The notes: generated by a model from the letters alone, not told the origin. A stretch of 64,000 nt of DNA from Deferribacteres bacterium (GCA_020633655.1 JACKDF010000001.1:248001-312000), one strand, 5' to 3'. Counted from the stretch's first letter, positions 27,081-36,114 are shown. Numbers and translations: made by a program.

Positions 27081-28347
27081 TTACGTCGTAGGTCAATTTC
27101 ACCATCGGTAAAGAAACTTGCTTATTGGCAGCGTAGTATTCCGTTATCGATTTTGCAATTGTCCACGACATTGTCCAGTGGTTCCAGCTCGTCATATATT
27201 CCCCGCGTACTTTGGTGATGATCATACGTGCCAGGCCTTTCACAAATTCTTTTCGTGTGCGATTTATGGGTAAAGTGTCAAGGTCTTCCTCACTCATCTC
27301 GTCCATAATATCTTCGACAACCTTTGCGATGGCCTCTGTAGTGCGCAGGACTGCTGACGTCGAATTGGCAGATTCTGTGTTGCTATTTACCACAGATGCC
27401 TGAATACCCTTCGTGCTGTCAGTGGCAGTTGTATCGACAGTGAGGCTTGCCTCGATTTCATTTGCATTTAACTTTACCAACTTCTCGGGTGTCTCATAAA
27501 AAATAACCCAGTCAGCAATAGGCTCAACAATATAGGCAATGAATTGATTTGGGCGCACATAAATTGTCGCAAGATTTACGTATTCGGAGTTTTGAACCTT
27601 GCGTGAACGTATGTAATAGGTTCCCGCCGGTAAACCAAGGTACAAATCGTAGCGGCGGCTGGTTTGCATCGCCTTCTGAAATCCTTTTACAAGTAAATCT
27701 TCTGCCATACGATACGTATAAAAGCCCGAATCCGCAGGTGAGGTGCTGTGTCGCAATAATTGCAACTGCATCGGATCAAATTTCGAAGTCACATGAAAAT
27801 TTTGAATTGCGATATGAACCTGGCCAAATGCAAATAAATCCTGCCCTTTTTCATCGAGTAAATCGATAAGACGGCTGTAATAGCGTCCGCCCACACGAAT
27901 ACGCTGCGGCAGCGGTTTGAAAAGTGTAGGAATATCATCCGTATTTTCATAAAGCTGCATGGCGTCGTAATAATCATAGCATGCACGCTCAAAATACGAA
28001 ACATCAATCGGTGCTTTCTCCAGGAATGTCAAGGCGCGATAGATGAGTGCACGCGCAGCAATATCCCGTGATTCGACAACATTTTTATCACTGAGCAGCA
28101 TCATTGTGTCGTATGCTTCACGCAACCGCTTGACATAGACACCCAGTAAATCTTCAAATACCAGCAATTCTTCAGCGCTCTGTTTTTTTTCATAATAGAG
28201 CCACTGGTATTCCCTATAGGTTGCGCTGGCACTTTTCTCGAAATTGGCCATTTCATAAATAACGGTATCCGTATTCTCCTGGGCGAAACTCGTCGACTGG
28301 AAAATGATAAGGATCAAACAATATATATAAAAGTGTATTTTAATCAT
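27064..28347 (-). CDS. Secreted protein of unknown function (five-gene envelope cluster, gene 5)
   Basis: 427 residues with a signal peptide ending near S-F-A-Q (residue 22). Residues 30-175 are mainly helical and resemble the neighbouring 184-residue product, sharing an A-A-R-A-L-x-x-x-A-L motif, a conserved A-C-x-D-Y segment and a (G/D)-x-(Y/L)-Y-(S/T)-(R/K)-L-x-(D/E)-L-L-D block. Residues 225-310 look beta-rich (LYLGLPAGTYYIRSRK, YVNLATIYVRPNQFIAYIVEP), resembling a PEGA-like or carboxypeptidase-like sandwich. The C-terminus (about 345-427) is charged and helical. It is probably periplasmic. GAGG lies 6 nt before the ATG; the upstream gene ends 15 bp before. I do not recognise a family. 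Confidence 0.7.
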   Translation of the reverse strand: MIKIHFYIYCLILIIFQSTSFAQENTDTVIYEMANFEKSASATYREYQWLYYEKKQSAEELLVFEDLLGVYVKRLREAYDTMMLLSDKNVVESRDIAARALIYRALTFLEKAPIDVSYFERACYDYYDAMQLYENTDDIPTLFKPLPQRIRVGGRYYSRLIDLLDEKGQDLFAFGQVHIAIQNFHVTSKFDPMQLQLLRHSTSPADSGFYTYRMAEDLLVKGFQKAMQTSRRYDLYLGLPAGTYYIRSRKVQNSEYVNLATIYVRPNQFIAYIVEPIADWVIFYETPEKLVKLNANEIEASLTVDTTATDSTKGIQASVVNSNTESANSTSAVLRTTEAIAKVVEDIMDEMSEEDLDTLPINRTRKEFVKGLARMIITKVRGEYMTSWNHWTMSWTIAKSITEYYAANKQVSLPMVKLTYDVINRLM

Positions 28348-28362
28348 CGATTACCTCTGTGC

Positions 28363-28917
28363 TTAATTTCCCGAATTATTCATGCAGCGCAACAACACCC
28401 TGTCCTTATCCTTATCATCCAGCAATTCTGCCAATTTTGTATAAAGCCGGTCACCAATCCAAATTTCATAGGGCAAAGACTGGCTTAAAACGCTTGTCTT
28501 CGCACCACGTGTCAGCGCCAAGGCCTGTTGGTAATCTTCACAGGCAGACTTAAGTTTTGCTTTATCACCATCGGCAACATCGAGATTCGCCAGCGCTTTT
28601 AGAAATAAAGCCCGCGCAGCAATGGTTTTATAATTTTCCAACGTGAACGTCTTGATGCGCGTCAGGGTTTTATAAATTTCCAGCACCCGGATTGTATAAT
28701 TCGAGAGCACTTCATCAAAAGCCAGCCTCTCCTGATGTGTTTTGGGTGAGCGCTCCAACGCCTGCATTTCCTGATACACCTGGATAACTTTGCCTTCGTA
28801 ATTCACCATTAGTTTTTCAAGACTCGACTCGATTTGTTGTGCCCTCGATACCGGCATAACGAAAAGCAAAAGCACAATGATGGTGAATACGCTGCGTTTG
28901 AGAATGTTAAATTTCAT
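28363..28917 (-). CDS. Short secreted paralogue (five-gene envelope cluster, gene 4)
   Basis: 184 residues from the ATG at 28917, chosen because GGGGAG lies 5 nt upstream and it follows the previous gene's TAA by 13 bp; an upstream in-frame ATG overlaps that gene. Signal peptide to about residue 27 (core VFTIIVLLLFVMPVSRAQ). The mature part is helical and aligns with the N-terminal half of the next gene's product, including I-A-A-R-A-L-F-L-K-A-L and LYTKLAELLDD. The two genes look like an old tandem duplication, with the downstream copy having gained a beta-rich extension. No family recognised. Confidence 0.68.
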   Translation of the reverse strand: MKFNILKRSVFTIIVLLLFVMPVSRAQQIESSLEKLMVNYEGKVIQVYQEMQALERSPKTHQERLAFDEVLSNYTIRVLEIYKTLTRIKTFTLENYKTIAARALFLKALANLDVADGDKAKLKSACEDYQQALALTRGAKTSVLSQSLPYEIWIGDRLYTKLAELLDDKDKDRVLLRCMNNSGN

Positions 28918-28930
28918 CGCATCTCCCCGC

Positions 28931-30373
28931 TTATTCATATCGATTCGTCGAGACGTTCATGCGATTAACCAGACATTTTCGAATCGGGCGCAGCCAGTGC
29001 AGAACTGTTTGCAAACCAAAACGGTTGGCGATTTGCTGATAAACATCGACAAAAAGGATGAGATTGGAAGCTTTCTCATTTGTAACTTCATTACAGAGAT
29101 CCGTCTGGCTCAGCTTGGCAGAATGCAAAGCGGCCTTCCACGCTTTATCAATCATATCCACTGCGAACGTTTCATCGCCCGTTTCATAGCCCACATCCGC
29201 GAGACGAAGATAGAGCTCTTCGTAGCCATCCCATTTGAACTTTTGCTCCCACCCACCTTTGCGATCAGGAATAAGAAGCTCTTCGCCAACGCGACGCGCC
29301 TTGTAATAGGCATTCAAACGATCGGTCGAATCCGCCAGGCTGAAGTAATAATCGACCATACGAAAAATAGAATTCCCATAGACTTTCTTAATCTCGTTTT
29401 CCAAATCGATTGTAATGTTCGGCCGGCGCTCAACGAGCAAATTATAGGCTTGCGCTGCTTTTTCACGTGCGTACAAAAGTTCCGTTTCAGCAAGCCGATC
29501 CGTGCTGTTTTTTTCCATGTGCAGTGCAACTTTTGTCAGCTCCTTCAGCATTTCGACCTGGCGCTCAATACTTTTTGAATAACGCAATGCCAGTTCAAGA
29601 TTGGTGCGTGTTTTCCGGTAACTGTAGTCATCCGGATTTTGGATAAACTCTTCTTCTGCAGCAAATCCGCGTGCTCGCCATTCATTCCCACGCAAATTGT
29701 AATTGTCCTCAATGGCTCTTTTCCGGTAAACATCAAAAAACAACCGGTCATCCTGACTCAAATGGCCCTGTTCCGCAAGATCGCATGCCTGACGCACCAT
29801 AAAACTCGCAAATCGACCTGTTGTCATGGCACTATCCGCCGGCGTAACCGTGAGTTCAACGGCTTGTTTTACGAATATTTTCAGATTCTTCAATAATTCA
29901 TCATCGAGCTGCCACTCCTGATTGGCATACATGCTCAATATTCCATCCCAGGACGCAACAAGACCTTCCAGCTCGTTACCGTTTTGCATTTTGATTGCAC
30001 GCTGGGTTTGCATGTAGCCAAAATTAAAAGTGACATTCGGATCCCCATACAATTCATAACTTTTTTGCAGTGAGGCAATCGCTTCTGTCAGCAAATCGAG
30101 GTCTTGTTCTTCTGTGTAAATTTTATATTCAGACAATCCTTTGTACAAATAGACATTTTTCATCACGTTTGTGTAGCGGCATTCAGGCTCCGCATAACTC
30201 TGTTCGCATTGCTGGATAATCTGCCGGCACAAATCCACAGTCTGTTTCGAATTATTGGATTCGTAGGCAGCTTTAGTTTGTTCGAAGAGATCGGCCACTT
30301 TTTGTGCCTGCACAGAAGATGTTATGCCGGCAATCATGCTGAAAATCATCAGCAGATACTGTGTTCTTTTCAT
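28931..30373 (-). CDS. Secreted TPR-like helical protein (five-gene envelope cluster, gene 3)
   Basis: 480 residues with a signal peptide ending near V-Q-A-Q (residue 24). The rest is almost wholly alpha-helical, with spacing reminiscent of tetratricopeptide repeats (AKAAYESNNSKQTVDLCRQI-like pairs, LYKGLSEYKIY, ALRYSKSIERQVEMLKELTK), but the canonical TPR residues are weak. It is probably a periplasmic scaffold. The ATG lies 2 nt after the stop of the TonB-like gene, so the two are translationally coupled. Function unknown. Confidence 0.72.
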   Translation of the reverse strand: MKRTQYLLMIFSMIAGITSSVQAQKVADLFEQTKAAYESNNSKQTVDLCRQIIQQCEQSYAEPECRYTNVMKNVYLYKGLSEYKIYTEEQDLDLLTEAIASLQKSYELYGDPNVTFNFGYMQTQRAIKMQNGNELEGLVASWDGILSMYANQEWQLDDELLKNLKIFVKQAVELTVTPADSAMTTGRFASFMVRQACDLAEQGHLSQDDRLFFDVYRKRAIEDNYNLRGNEWRARGFAAEEEFIQNPDDYSYRKTRTNLELALRYSKSIERQVEMLKELTKVALHMEKNSTDRLAETELLYAREKAAQAYNLLVERRPNITIDLENEIKKVYGNSIFRMVDYYFSLADSTDRLNAYYKARRVGEELLIPDRKGGWEQKFKWDGYEELYLRLADVGYETGDETFAVDMIDKAWKAALHSAKLSQTDLCNEVTNEKASNLILFVDVYQQIANRFGLQTVLHWLRPIRKCLVNRMNVSTNRYE

Positions 30374-30375
30374 AT

Positions 30376-31329
30376 TTAAGACCTGGTTTTGTTTAGATTT
30401 AATCTGGTTAAGGCTGAAACGGCCTGTCTCAATTCATCAATTCGACTTCTCGTACTTTCTCCTTGCACGAGAATTTTCGTAGCTCCCCTGTTCCAAATAA
30501 TTTTCTGCGCCGTCCCGTCCGGAAAACCGAGTTGAGCAATTATTGAACGCCCCTTCCGTTGCAGGAAACCGTGTAACGTCCCATAACGTCCTTTATCCCA
30601 ACGATCGAACTCAGCATTTATGCGGTTCCAAAGGGGATATTCATTGATATCAATATTGATATCCGAAGAAGTTAAAACGACCGATACATCTGCCTGCAGG
30701 AAGTCTTCATCAATAGCTTCTTTTTTTGCGATGGAGCGCTCGGTCTCAACGGGTCGTTGCTCAGTCAACTTCACCTTTGGCGCCTGATCAACACGCTGTC
30801 TTTTTTTGCTCTTTGTGTCGAGATCGAGGTCGATCTTAGCACGCCCTACATTCAATCTTCCCACATCTAAATCGGCGCCCAAGTTGACATCGGAGTCGAA
30901 AGCGCTGTTACGACCACGTTTTGCCGAATGCGATTGAATTTGTCCTAAGGCAGAATGACTGGTTAAATTAGCTGTGACTTCATCAAGATTAAACCGGATC
31001 GATTCAGCGTCTGGTCTTTTTTTCTCCTCAGGTATCGCTTTTATTGGCGTCGTAATGGCTTCAGGCACTTCCACGACCGGTTCAATTTTTTGTACTGGAG
31101 GGAAAAATTGAATTTCCGGTTTTTTGATTTGTTTGATCAGCTCAACCTGCAAAGCTTCCAGGTCATTATTGCTGAAATCAGCGAGTCCATTCCCCCGCAA
31201 CACGATATAACGCGAGAGAAAGGAAAGCCCAAGGGCGAACAACAACGAAGCAATGAGACTGCGATACATGCGGTTATGGTGATTTTCACGGTATGCTTTA
31301 CCGGGATTGAACGTAATGTCAAACTCCAT
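30376..31329 (-). CDS. TonB/TolA-like single-pass envelope protein (five-gene envelope cluster, gene 2)
   Basis: 317 residues. A short cytoplasmic N-terminus carries one membrane helix (about 23-46), then a Pro/Lys/Glu-rich periplasmic stretch (residues 80-115, with P-P-V-Q-K-I-E-P-V-V-E-V-P), a low-complexity basic region, and a globular C-terminal domain (about 225-317). The layout is that of TonB or TolA, but the C-terminal domain does not show the usual Y-P-x-x-A/G-x-V TonB pattern. The idea that it links inner membrane to a periplasmic or outer-membrane partner is inference. GAAAG lies 4 nt before the ATG. It is coupled to the TPR-like gene and 143 bp downstream of the lipoprotein gene. 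Confidence 0.68.
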   Translation of the reverse strand: MEFDITFNPGKAYRENHHNRMYRSLIASLLFALGLSFLSRYIVLRGNGLADFSNNDLEALQVELIKQIKKPEIQFFPPVQKIEPVVEVPEAITTPIKAIPEEKKRPDAESIRFNLDEVTANLTSHSALGQIQSHSAKRGRNSAFDSDVNLGADLDVGRLNVGRAKIDLDLDTKSKKRQRVDQAPKVKLTEQRPVETERSIAKKEAIDEDFLQADVSVVLTSSDINIDINEYPLWNRINAEFDRWDKGRYGTLHGFLQRKGRSIIAQLGFPDGTAQKIIWNRGATKILVQGESTRSRIDELRQAVSALTRLNLNKTRS

Positions 31330-31472
31330 AATTCTTTCTGTTTCAACTATTTGTAAAATGGACTAGTTTTTATGCAGGTCTATCTTGCATGTATTAAAAT
31401 CATACCGTAGTTAGCGTGTACGGTTTTGGTATTTTCAACAGTGGGCAGGAAATAAAACCAGGTTCTGGCACA

Positions 31473-32462
31473 CTATAAATTTGCTGGGAGCGCCGTTGGT
31501 TTTTGTTTGCTCGATTTAATGAAAAGGCACTGCAGAATTGTTTCTGGCGCCTGGTAATTGAATTCCACGAACTCGCTTGTTAAGCGTTGAAATTTTTTCA
31601 AATCGAGACGCAATCCATAGAGCCTTTCTTCGCCAAATTTGAAAACGATCGGGCCATGCTTCGGAGTCATCCCAAGGACAATCCCCTTGCCAAGGAACAA
31701 AGCAGGATAAGATTTCCCCGGATTAAACTCATCCAGCAGGTTAAATGTGTCGGCAAAGGATAGCTGGCTTAACCCTGCAGGTTGTTGTACATCGCTTGCT
31801 TTTTTGCTGCGGGAAAGTAAATCGTATATTTGATCGATTTTGCCTTTTTCCGTTAAATTAAGCACGCGTTCCGCCTTCTCCAGTACCTTGATAAATGCTG
31901 ATTTTTCCATGGAAACCGGCAGGGCCTGATAATGATCCTCCGGATGCATAAAACGCGTTGCCACCCTCGTGAGTATCGTAACCGGAGATTCCACGGTTTT
32001 GACCACATCAAGATCAAGAATTTTTACCTGGTAACTCGCAACCTTGACCTGATTTTCGCCACGTGGCAAATTGATATATATTGTGTATTCCCGTGTGAGG
32101 TTATCCGGTCGTGGTGGTTTCGACTTCAGCAAAGAAAACAAATCATCCCGCACTTCCACGTTGCGATTGCGCAGCGATTGCAAAATAGCCCGATGAACTG
32201 CCTGAATCGCATTCTCCTCCAGCTCTATTTCTTCATAAGCACAACCGAAGGTCTGGATGTAATTGTCACGATTTAAATCTGCTTCCAGAGGTTTATTCAT
32301 GAATTCACGCATTATTTGCAAAGTGGTGGCAACATTGTGTGCCTGCCAGCAATTCTTGCGTGAAGCGTCCCCGCTTGAACCAGCACTGGTTTGAAATCTG
32401 TCATGCGAGGAAGTACAGGAGAATAAAAAAATTAAAACAACAACTTGAAAAAAACGCACCAT
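31473..32462 (-). CDS. Lipoprotein of unknown function (five-gene envelope cluster, gene 1)
   Basis: 329 residues with a lipoprotein signal (VVVLIFLFSC, lipobox Cys16). The mature part is mixed alpha/beta, with a central strand-rich segment (REYTIYINLPRGENQVKVASYQVKILDLDVV) and charged helices. No enzyme motif is visible. AGGTAGGA lies 3-4 nt before the ATG. It is the first of five same-strand genes with no recognisable function, so it is likely the lipid-anchored component of one envelope assembly. Confidence 0.7.
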   Translation of the reverse strand: MVRFFQVVVLIFLFSCTSSHDRFQTSAGSSGDASRKNCWQAHNVATTLQIMREFMNKPLEADLNRDNYIQTFGCAYEEIELEENAIQAVHRAILQSLRNRNVEVRDDLFSLLKSKPPRPDNLTREYTIYINLPRGENQVKVASYQVKILDLDVVKTVESPVTILTRVATRFMHPEDHYQALPVSMEKSAFIKVLEKAERVLNLTEKGKIDQIYDLLSRSKKASDVQQPAGLSQLSFADTFNLLDEFNPGKSYPALFLGKGIVLGMTPKHGPIVFKFGEERLYGLRLDLKKFQRLTSEFVEFNYQAPETILQCLFIKSSKQKPTALPANL

Positions 32463-33031
32463 AAATCCTACCTATTGATAAATACAAAATAGTAAAGAAG
32501 TTCTAATCCACCCAAAATCCAGACATGGATGTAGCATGTCTAATGTTGATCTAATACCATCAATCGAGGCGATTTGCAAAGGACGATATTCTGTTTTTTA
32601 GTAAATTCCGTTAAATCATTAAAGTTCATGATTTACCGACTGATATTTATGTGCAGATGAAAGATTTCATAGCAGAAGTAATTCCGTCTATCATTTCTTC
32701 AAATTAACATAAAAGTCCCTATGCAAAGCAGACGGTTACCTGGAAATGGCGGCTGGAGAATAACCTTGACAAAAGAAAGGACAATCTCTATATTTTACGT
32801 TCTTTAAATAAGAATCCAGGTGAGTATTCAGCCCAAAGCGGAGACTACGCCCGTCGAAGCAGAAGTATTTGTTAATCGGGAGAAAAATACACTTAGACAA
32901 GCTGAGGGTCTGTTTCACACTAAATCACACAAACAGTCCCGAAATCAGCCCAAAGCTGATGAAATCATAACAATTTTTTTAACGAAGAAAATTTTACTTA
33001 ATCTTTCGCGATTTAAAATACAGGAAAACAC
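32463..33031. other. Divergent control region and long proS leader
   Basis: This 569-bp gap lies between the divergent lipoprotein and proS genes. It holds the strong promoter at 32766-32794, then about 230 nt of leader before proS. The leader contains a 12-base direct repeat (TCAGCCCAAAGC near 32828 and 32946) and a rightward GTG-started frame overlapping proS, which I do not consider coding. No T-box motifs or tRNA-like structure were recognised. Confidence 0.5.
32766..32794 (+). promoter_or_regulatory. Sigma-70-type promoter for proS
   Basis: TTGACA at 32766-32771 and TATATT at 32789-32794 are separated by exactly 17 bp. It points toward proS, whose start codon lies about 240 bp downstream, implying a leader of about 230 nt. 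It is the clearest canonical promoter in the window. Confidence 0.75.
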
Positions 33032-34462
33032 ATGGCAAAAGGAATTACAAAAAGATCCGTTGACTACTCTCGATGGTATACCGATGTTATCGCCGCAGCA
33101 CAACTTGCAGACTACTCACCAGTTAAGGGATGCATGGTAATTCGTCCCACGGGTTACGCCATTTGGGAAAAAATGCAGGCTGCACTGGATAAACTTTTCA
33201 AAGACACGGGTCACGAAAATGCCTATTTTCCAATGTTCATTCCCGAACATTTCATGAAAAAAGAAGCCGAACATGTGGAAGGTTTTGCTCCGGAATGTGC
33301 GGTCGTTACCCACGGTGGAGGCAAAGAGTTGGAAGAACCGCTTTTTGTACGCCCGACTTCTGAAACAATCATTTGGTCGATGTACAAAGACTGGATACAA
33401 TCATATCGAGATTTGCCAATTCTCATCAACCAATGGGCGAATGTTGTGCGCTGGGAAATGCGGACACGCTTATTTTTGCGGACAACAGAATTTCTGTGGC
33501 AAGAAGGACACACAGCCCACGCAACAGCAGAAGAAGCTGAGGCAGAAACCAAACAAATGCTTGAGATTTACCGCATTTTTTCAGAAGAATACATGGCAGT
33601 ACCGGTTATAACCGGTAGAAAAACAGAACGCGAAAAATTTGCCGGAGCATTGCACACCTATTGCATCGAAGCGATGATGCAGGATACCAAAGCCTTGCAA
33701 GCGGGCACTTCGCACAATTTGGGACAAAATTTCGCCAAAGCTTTTGACGTAACATTCCAAAATGAAGCGGGTGAGCTGGAAAGCGTCTGGGCAACGAGCT
33801 GGGGTGTCTCAACACGTCTCATCGGTGCATTGATTATGACGCACAGCGATGACAATGGCTTGGTATTGCCTCCAAAAATGGCCGCGACACCTGTCGTTTT
33901 CGTGCCGATTTGGGCAAGCAATGAAGAGATGAATACGGTTCTTAAAAAAATCGATGAAATAACTGCTGATTGGAAAGGCAAGTTTAATTTTAAAATCGAT
34001 GACAGAAATAATATTCGGCCCGGACGCAAGTTCAACGAATGGGAGAAAAAAGGTATTCCTATCCGTATTGAAATGGGACCACGCGATATGGAAACAAACG
34101 AGGTCGTTCTCGTCCGTCGCGATACCGGTGAAAAAATTCGTCTACCACAAGACAATCTTGTGGAGCGTATTCTTACGACGCTGGAAACCATGCAAAATGA
34201 TATGTTCAATAAAGCAAAAGAATTTCGTAAGCACAATACACATATCGTTGATGACTATGAGGAATTTAAACAGCGACTTGATAATGAGGGTGGTTTTTAT
34301 CTCATCCACTGGAATGGCAAAACGGCTACAGAAGAAAAATTGCAGGAAGAGACGAAAGCGACCATTCGTTGCATACCTTTTGATTCGCCTGATGAACCGG
34401 GGAAATGCTTAATTACAGGAGAGCCCAGCGAACGCAGGGTATTGGTTGCACGAGCCTACTAA
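33032..34462 (+). CDS. proS: Prolyl-tRNA synthetase, archaeal/eukaryote-like type
   Basis: 476 residues, the usual length for the type-3 (ProS3) form that lacks the editing insertion of the 570-residue bacterial form. Class II motifs are seen: motif 2 around NQWANVVRWEMRTRLFLRTTEFLWQEGHTAH, motif 3 in WATSWGVSTRLIGALIM, plus the anticodon-binding domain (about 285-390) and the C-terminal Cys-containing domain ending in VLVARAY. It charges tRNA-Pro in the cytoplasm. The gene has its own promoter, long leader and terminator and is thus monocistronic. Only weak ribosome-binding sequence (AGGAAAAC) precedes the ATG. Confidence 0.95.
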   Translation: MAKGITKRSVDYSRWYTDVIAAAQLADYSPVKGCMVIRPTGYAIWEKMQAALDKLFKDTGHENAYFPMFIPEHFMKKEAEHVEGFAPECAVVTHGGGKELEEPLFVRPTSETIIWSMYKDWIQSYRDLPILINQWANVVRWEMRTRLFLRTTEFLWQEGHTAHATAEEAEAETKQMLEIYRIFSEEYMAVPVITGRKTEREKFAGALHTYCIEAMMQDTKALQAGTSHNLGQNFAKAFDVTFQNEAGELESVWATSWGVSTRLIGALIMTHSDDNGLVLPPKMAATPVVFVPIWASNEEMNTVLKKIDEITADWKGKFNFKIDDRNNIRPGRKFNEWEKKGIPIRIEMGPRDMETNEVVLVRRDTGEKIRLPQDNLVERILTTLETMQNDMFNKAKEFRKHNTHIVDDYEEFKQRLDNEGGFYLIHWNGKTATEEKLQEETKATIRCIPFDSPDEPGKCLITGEPSERRVLVARAY

Positions 34463-34470
34463 AAAAACAC

Positions 34471-34499
34471 AAGCCACACATAATGCGTGTGGCTTTTTT
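34471..34499 (+). terminator. Rho-independent terminator after proS
   Basis: Nine-base arms AAGCCACAC (34471-34479) and GTGTGGCTT (34487-34495) surround a 7-base loop and run into a T-tract. It begins 9 bp after the proS stop codon. Confidence 0.9.
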
Positions 34500-34545
34500 G
34501 CGTTAAATCAAACACCGCGAAATTAACCATTAAGGCACGGTTTAA

Positions 34546-35211
34546 ATGAAACGTTCACTTATTCTCCTCGTCCTTCTTACAATTTTTTCAGGTGCAGCGT
34601 GGTCTATTTGGGAGTTTCGTCATGCAACTATTCCAGTTACAGATATTGACGTGATGAAAAAAGTTGAATATAAAAAACACACGAACGATGAAAAAATATT
34701 CTGGATCGATAAGTACGAAGTGACAAATGGACAATACTGGCGTTGGGATGAATCCCTCGATTTTCCGGAGAGTAAGGTTGATTTTCCTGTTACCAACATC
34801 GACTGGTATCAGGCTATGGCCTACGCAAAACATGTCGGTAAACGTCTGCCATCGCAGGAGGAATGGCTTATAGCGGCGCATGCCACCCCCGAGGATGAAT
34901 TCAATCCATGGGATTCTTTCACCCGTATTCCCTATGTACCTGAGGCTGGCAGCAATCACGTTTACCGTGCAGGAAAATTCTGGCGTGATCGAACAGCGTT
35001 GGGAATAGCAAATATGTCCGGTAATGTTTGGGAATGGACCGCGGATACATTGCGTTTGGCAGACAGCTCGCTTGCTGCAATCGTCAAGGGTGGGTTCACC
35101 TACAAAAAGAAAAAACTGTACTTCACCGGTATTGACAAAACAGATACCGTTCGTGTTGATGAGATGAGAGAAAATCTTGGTTTTCGCTGCATTCGGGACA
35201 AGAAAAAATGA
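34546..35211 (+). CDS. Formylglycine-generating-enzyme-like (SUMF1/FGE fold) exported protein
   Basis: 221 residues with an N-terminal signal anchor (about 4-21). The rest is a compact FGE-sulfatase fold: DKYEVTNGQYWRW, PVTNIDWYQAMAYAKHVGKRLPSQEEWLIAA, NMSGNVWEWTADT, VKGGFTY and NLGFRC. True formylglycine-generating enzymes need two active-site cysteines, not seen here, so it is probably a structural or ligand-binding member, as many bacterial FGE-like proteins are. Its stop overlaps the start of era by 4 nt, so the two are cotranscribed, though the functional link is not obvious. Confidence 0.83.
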   Translation: MKRSLILLVLLTIFSGAAWSIWEFRHATIPVTDIDVMKKVEYKKHTNDEKIFWIDKYEVTNGQYWRWDESLDFPESKVDFPVTNIDWYQAMAYAKHVGKRLPSQEEWLIAAHATPEDEFNPWDSFTRIPYVPEAGSNHVYRAGKFWRDRTALGIANMSGNVWEWTADTLRLADSSLAAIVKGGFTYKKKKLYFTGIDKTDTVRVDEMRENLGFRCIRDKKK

Positions 35212-36113
35212 TGCATGAAAAAGACTATGCAAGCTATAAATGCGGATACGTAGCGATCCTCGGACGACCAAATGTTGGCAAATCGACTTTGTTGAACAAT
35301 ATTCTCGAGTTCAAATTATGCATCGTTACTCCAAAATCGCAAACCACTCGCCATCGGATTCTCGGCATTTACTGCCAGGATGATATGCAAATCATTTTTC
35401 TCGATACGCCCGGTTTGATCAAACCGCGATATAAATTACATGAATACCTGGTTAAATCTGCCGAAAGCGCTGCAAAAAATGCAGATGTTCATCTCTTCCT
35501 CATTGAAGCCGGCGATAAAATTAATCCGGAAGATGCTGCACTTTTACAAGGACTTGTTTTACAGAAAAAACCGATCATCATTGGCATCAACAAAACGGAC
35601 AAGGTACCGAAAAGCCAGCTTCTGCCCCTCATCGAACAATGCGCCAACCAACCTGGAGTCGTAGAGGTTGTCCCAATTTCTGCATTACAAAATGATGGGA
35701 TAAATGATCTCCTGTCTGGTATTAAAAAAGTCATGCCTTATGGAGCACCACTTTACCCGGAAGATCAATTGACTACCGAACCGGAACGGTTTTTCGTTTC
35801 GGAATTAATCCGTGAACAGATTTTTCATAATTACGGTGATGAAATTCCCTATTCCACCACTGTGACAGTGGAGGAATTTAAGGAACGCGCCGGCCGCAAA
35901 GATTATGTCCGGGCGACAATTTTAGTAGAACGGCCATCGCAAAAAGCAATATTGATTGGTAAGCATGGCGCCGCCCTAAAGAAAGTAGGTGCGGAATCAC
36001 GTAAAGAAATCGAACAAATGCTCGGCAGGGATGTCTTTCTCGATTTATTTGTTGCCGTTCGACCAAAATGGCGGGATAAAGAGAATATGTTACGAAATTT
36101 AGGCTATAATTAA
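35208..36113 (+). CDS. era: GTPase Era
   Basis: 301 residues, typical length. G1 GRPNVGKST, G3 DTPG, G4 NKTD and G5-like ISAL are present, followed by the KH RNA-binding domain with GKHGAALKKVGAESRKEIE. Era binds the 3' end of 16S rRNA and guides 30S maturation. ATGATG gives two adjacent start options. It overlaps the FGE-like gene by 4 nt. The stop codon is immediately followed by a 123-bp palindromic element. Confidence 0.96.
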   Translation: MMHEKDYASYKCGYVAILGRPNVGKSTLLNNILEFKLCIVTPKSQTTRHRILGIYCQDDMQIIFLDTPGLIKPRYKLHEYLVKSAESAAKNADVHLFLIEAGDKINPEDAALLQGLVLQKKPIIIGINKTDKVPKSQLLPLIEQCANQPGVVEVVPISALQNDGINDLLSGIKKVMPYGAPLYPEDQLTTEPERFFVSELIREQIFHNYGDEIPYSTTVTVEEFKERAGRKDYVRATILVERPSQKAILIGKHGAALKKVGAESRKEIEQMLGRDVFLDLFVAVRPKWRDKENMLRNLGYN

Positions 36114-36114
36114 T

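Noticed and set aside
32820..33140. 106-codon GTG-started frame overlapping proS
   Set aside because: It overlaps the secure proS coding sequence by over 100 bp and contains a leader direct repeat; more likely untranslated leader.
34546..35211. True formylglycine-generating enzyme
   Set aside because: The active-site cysteine pair is missing and no sulfatase gene is nearby; only the fold is supported.
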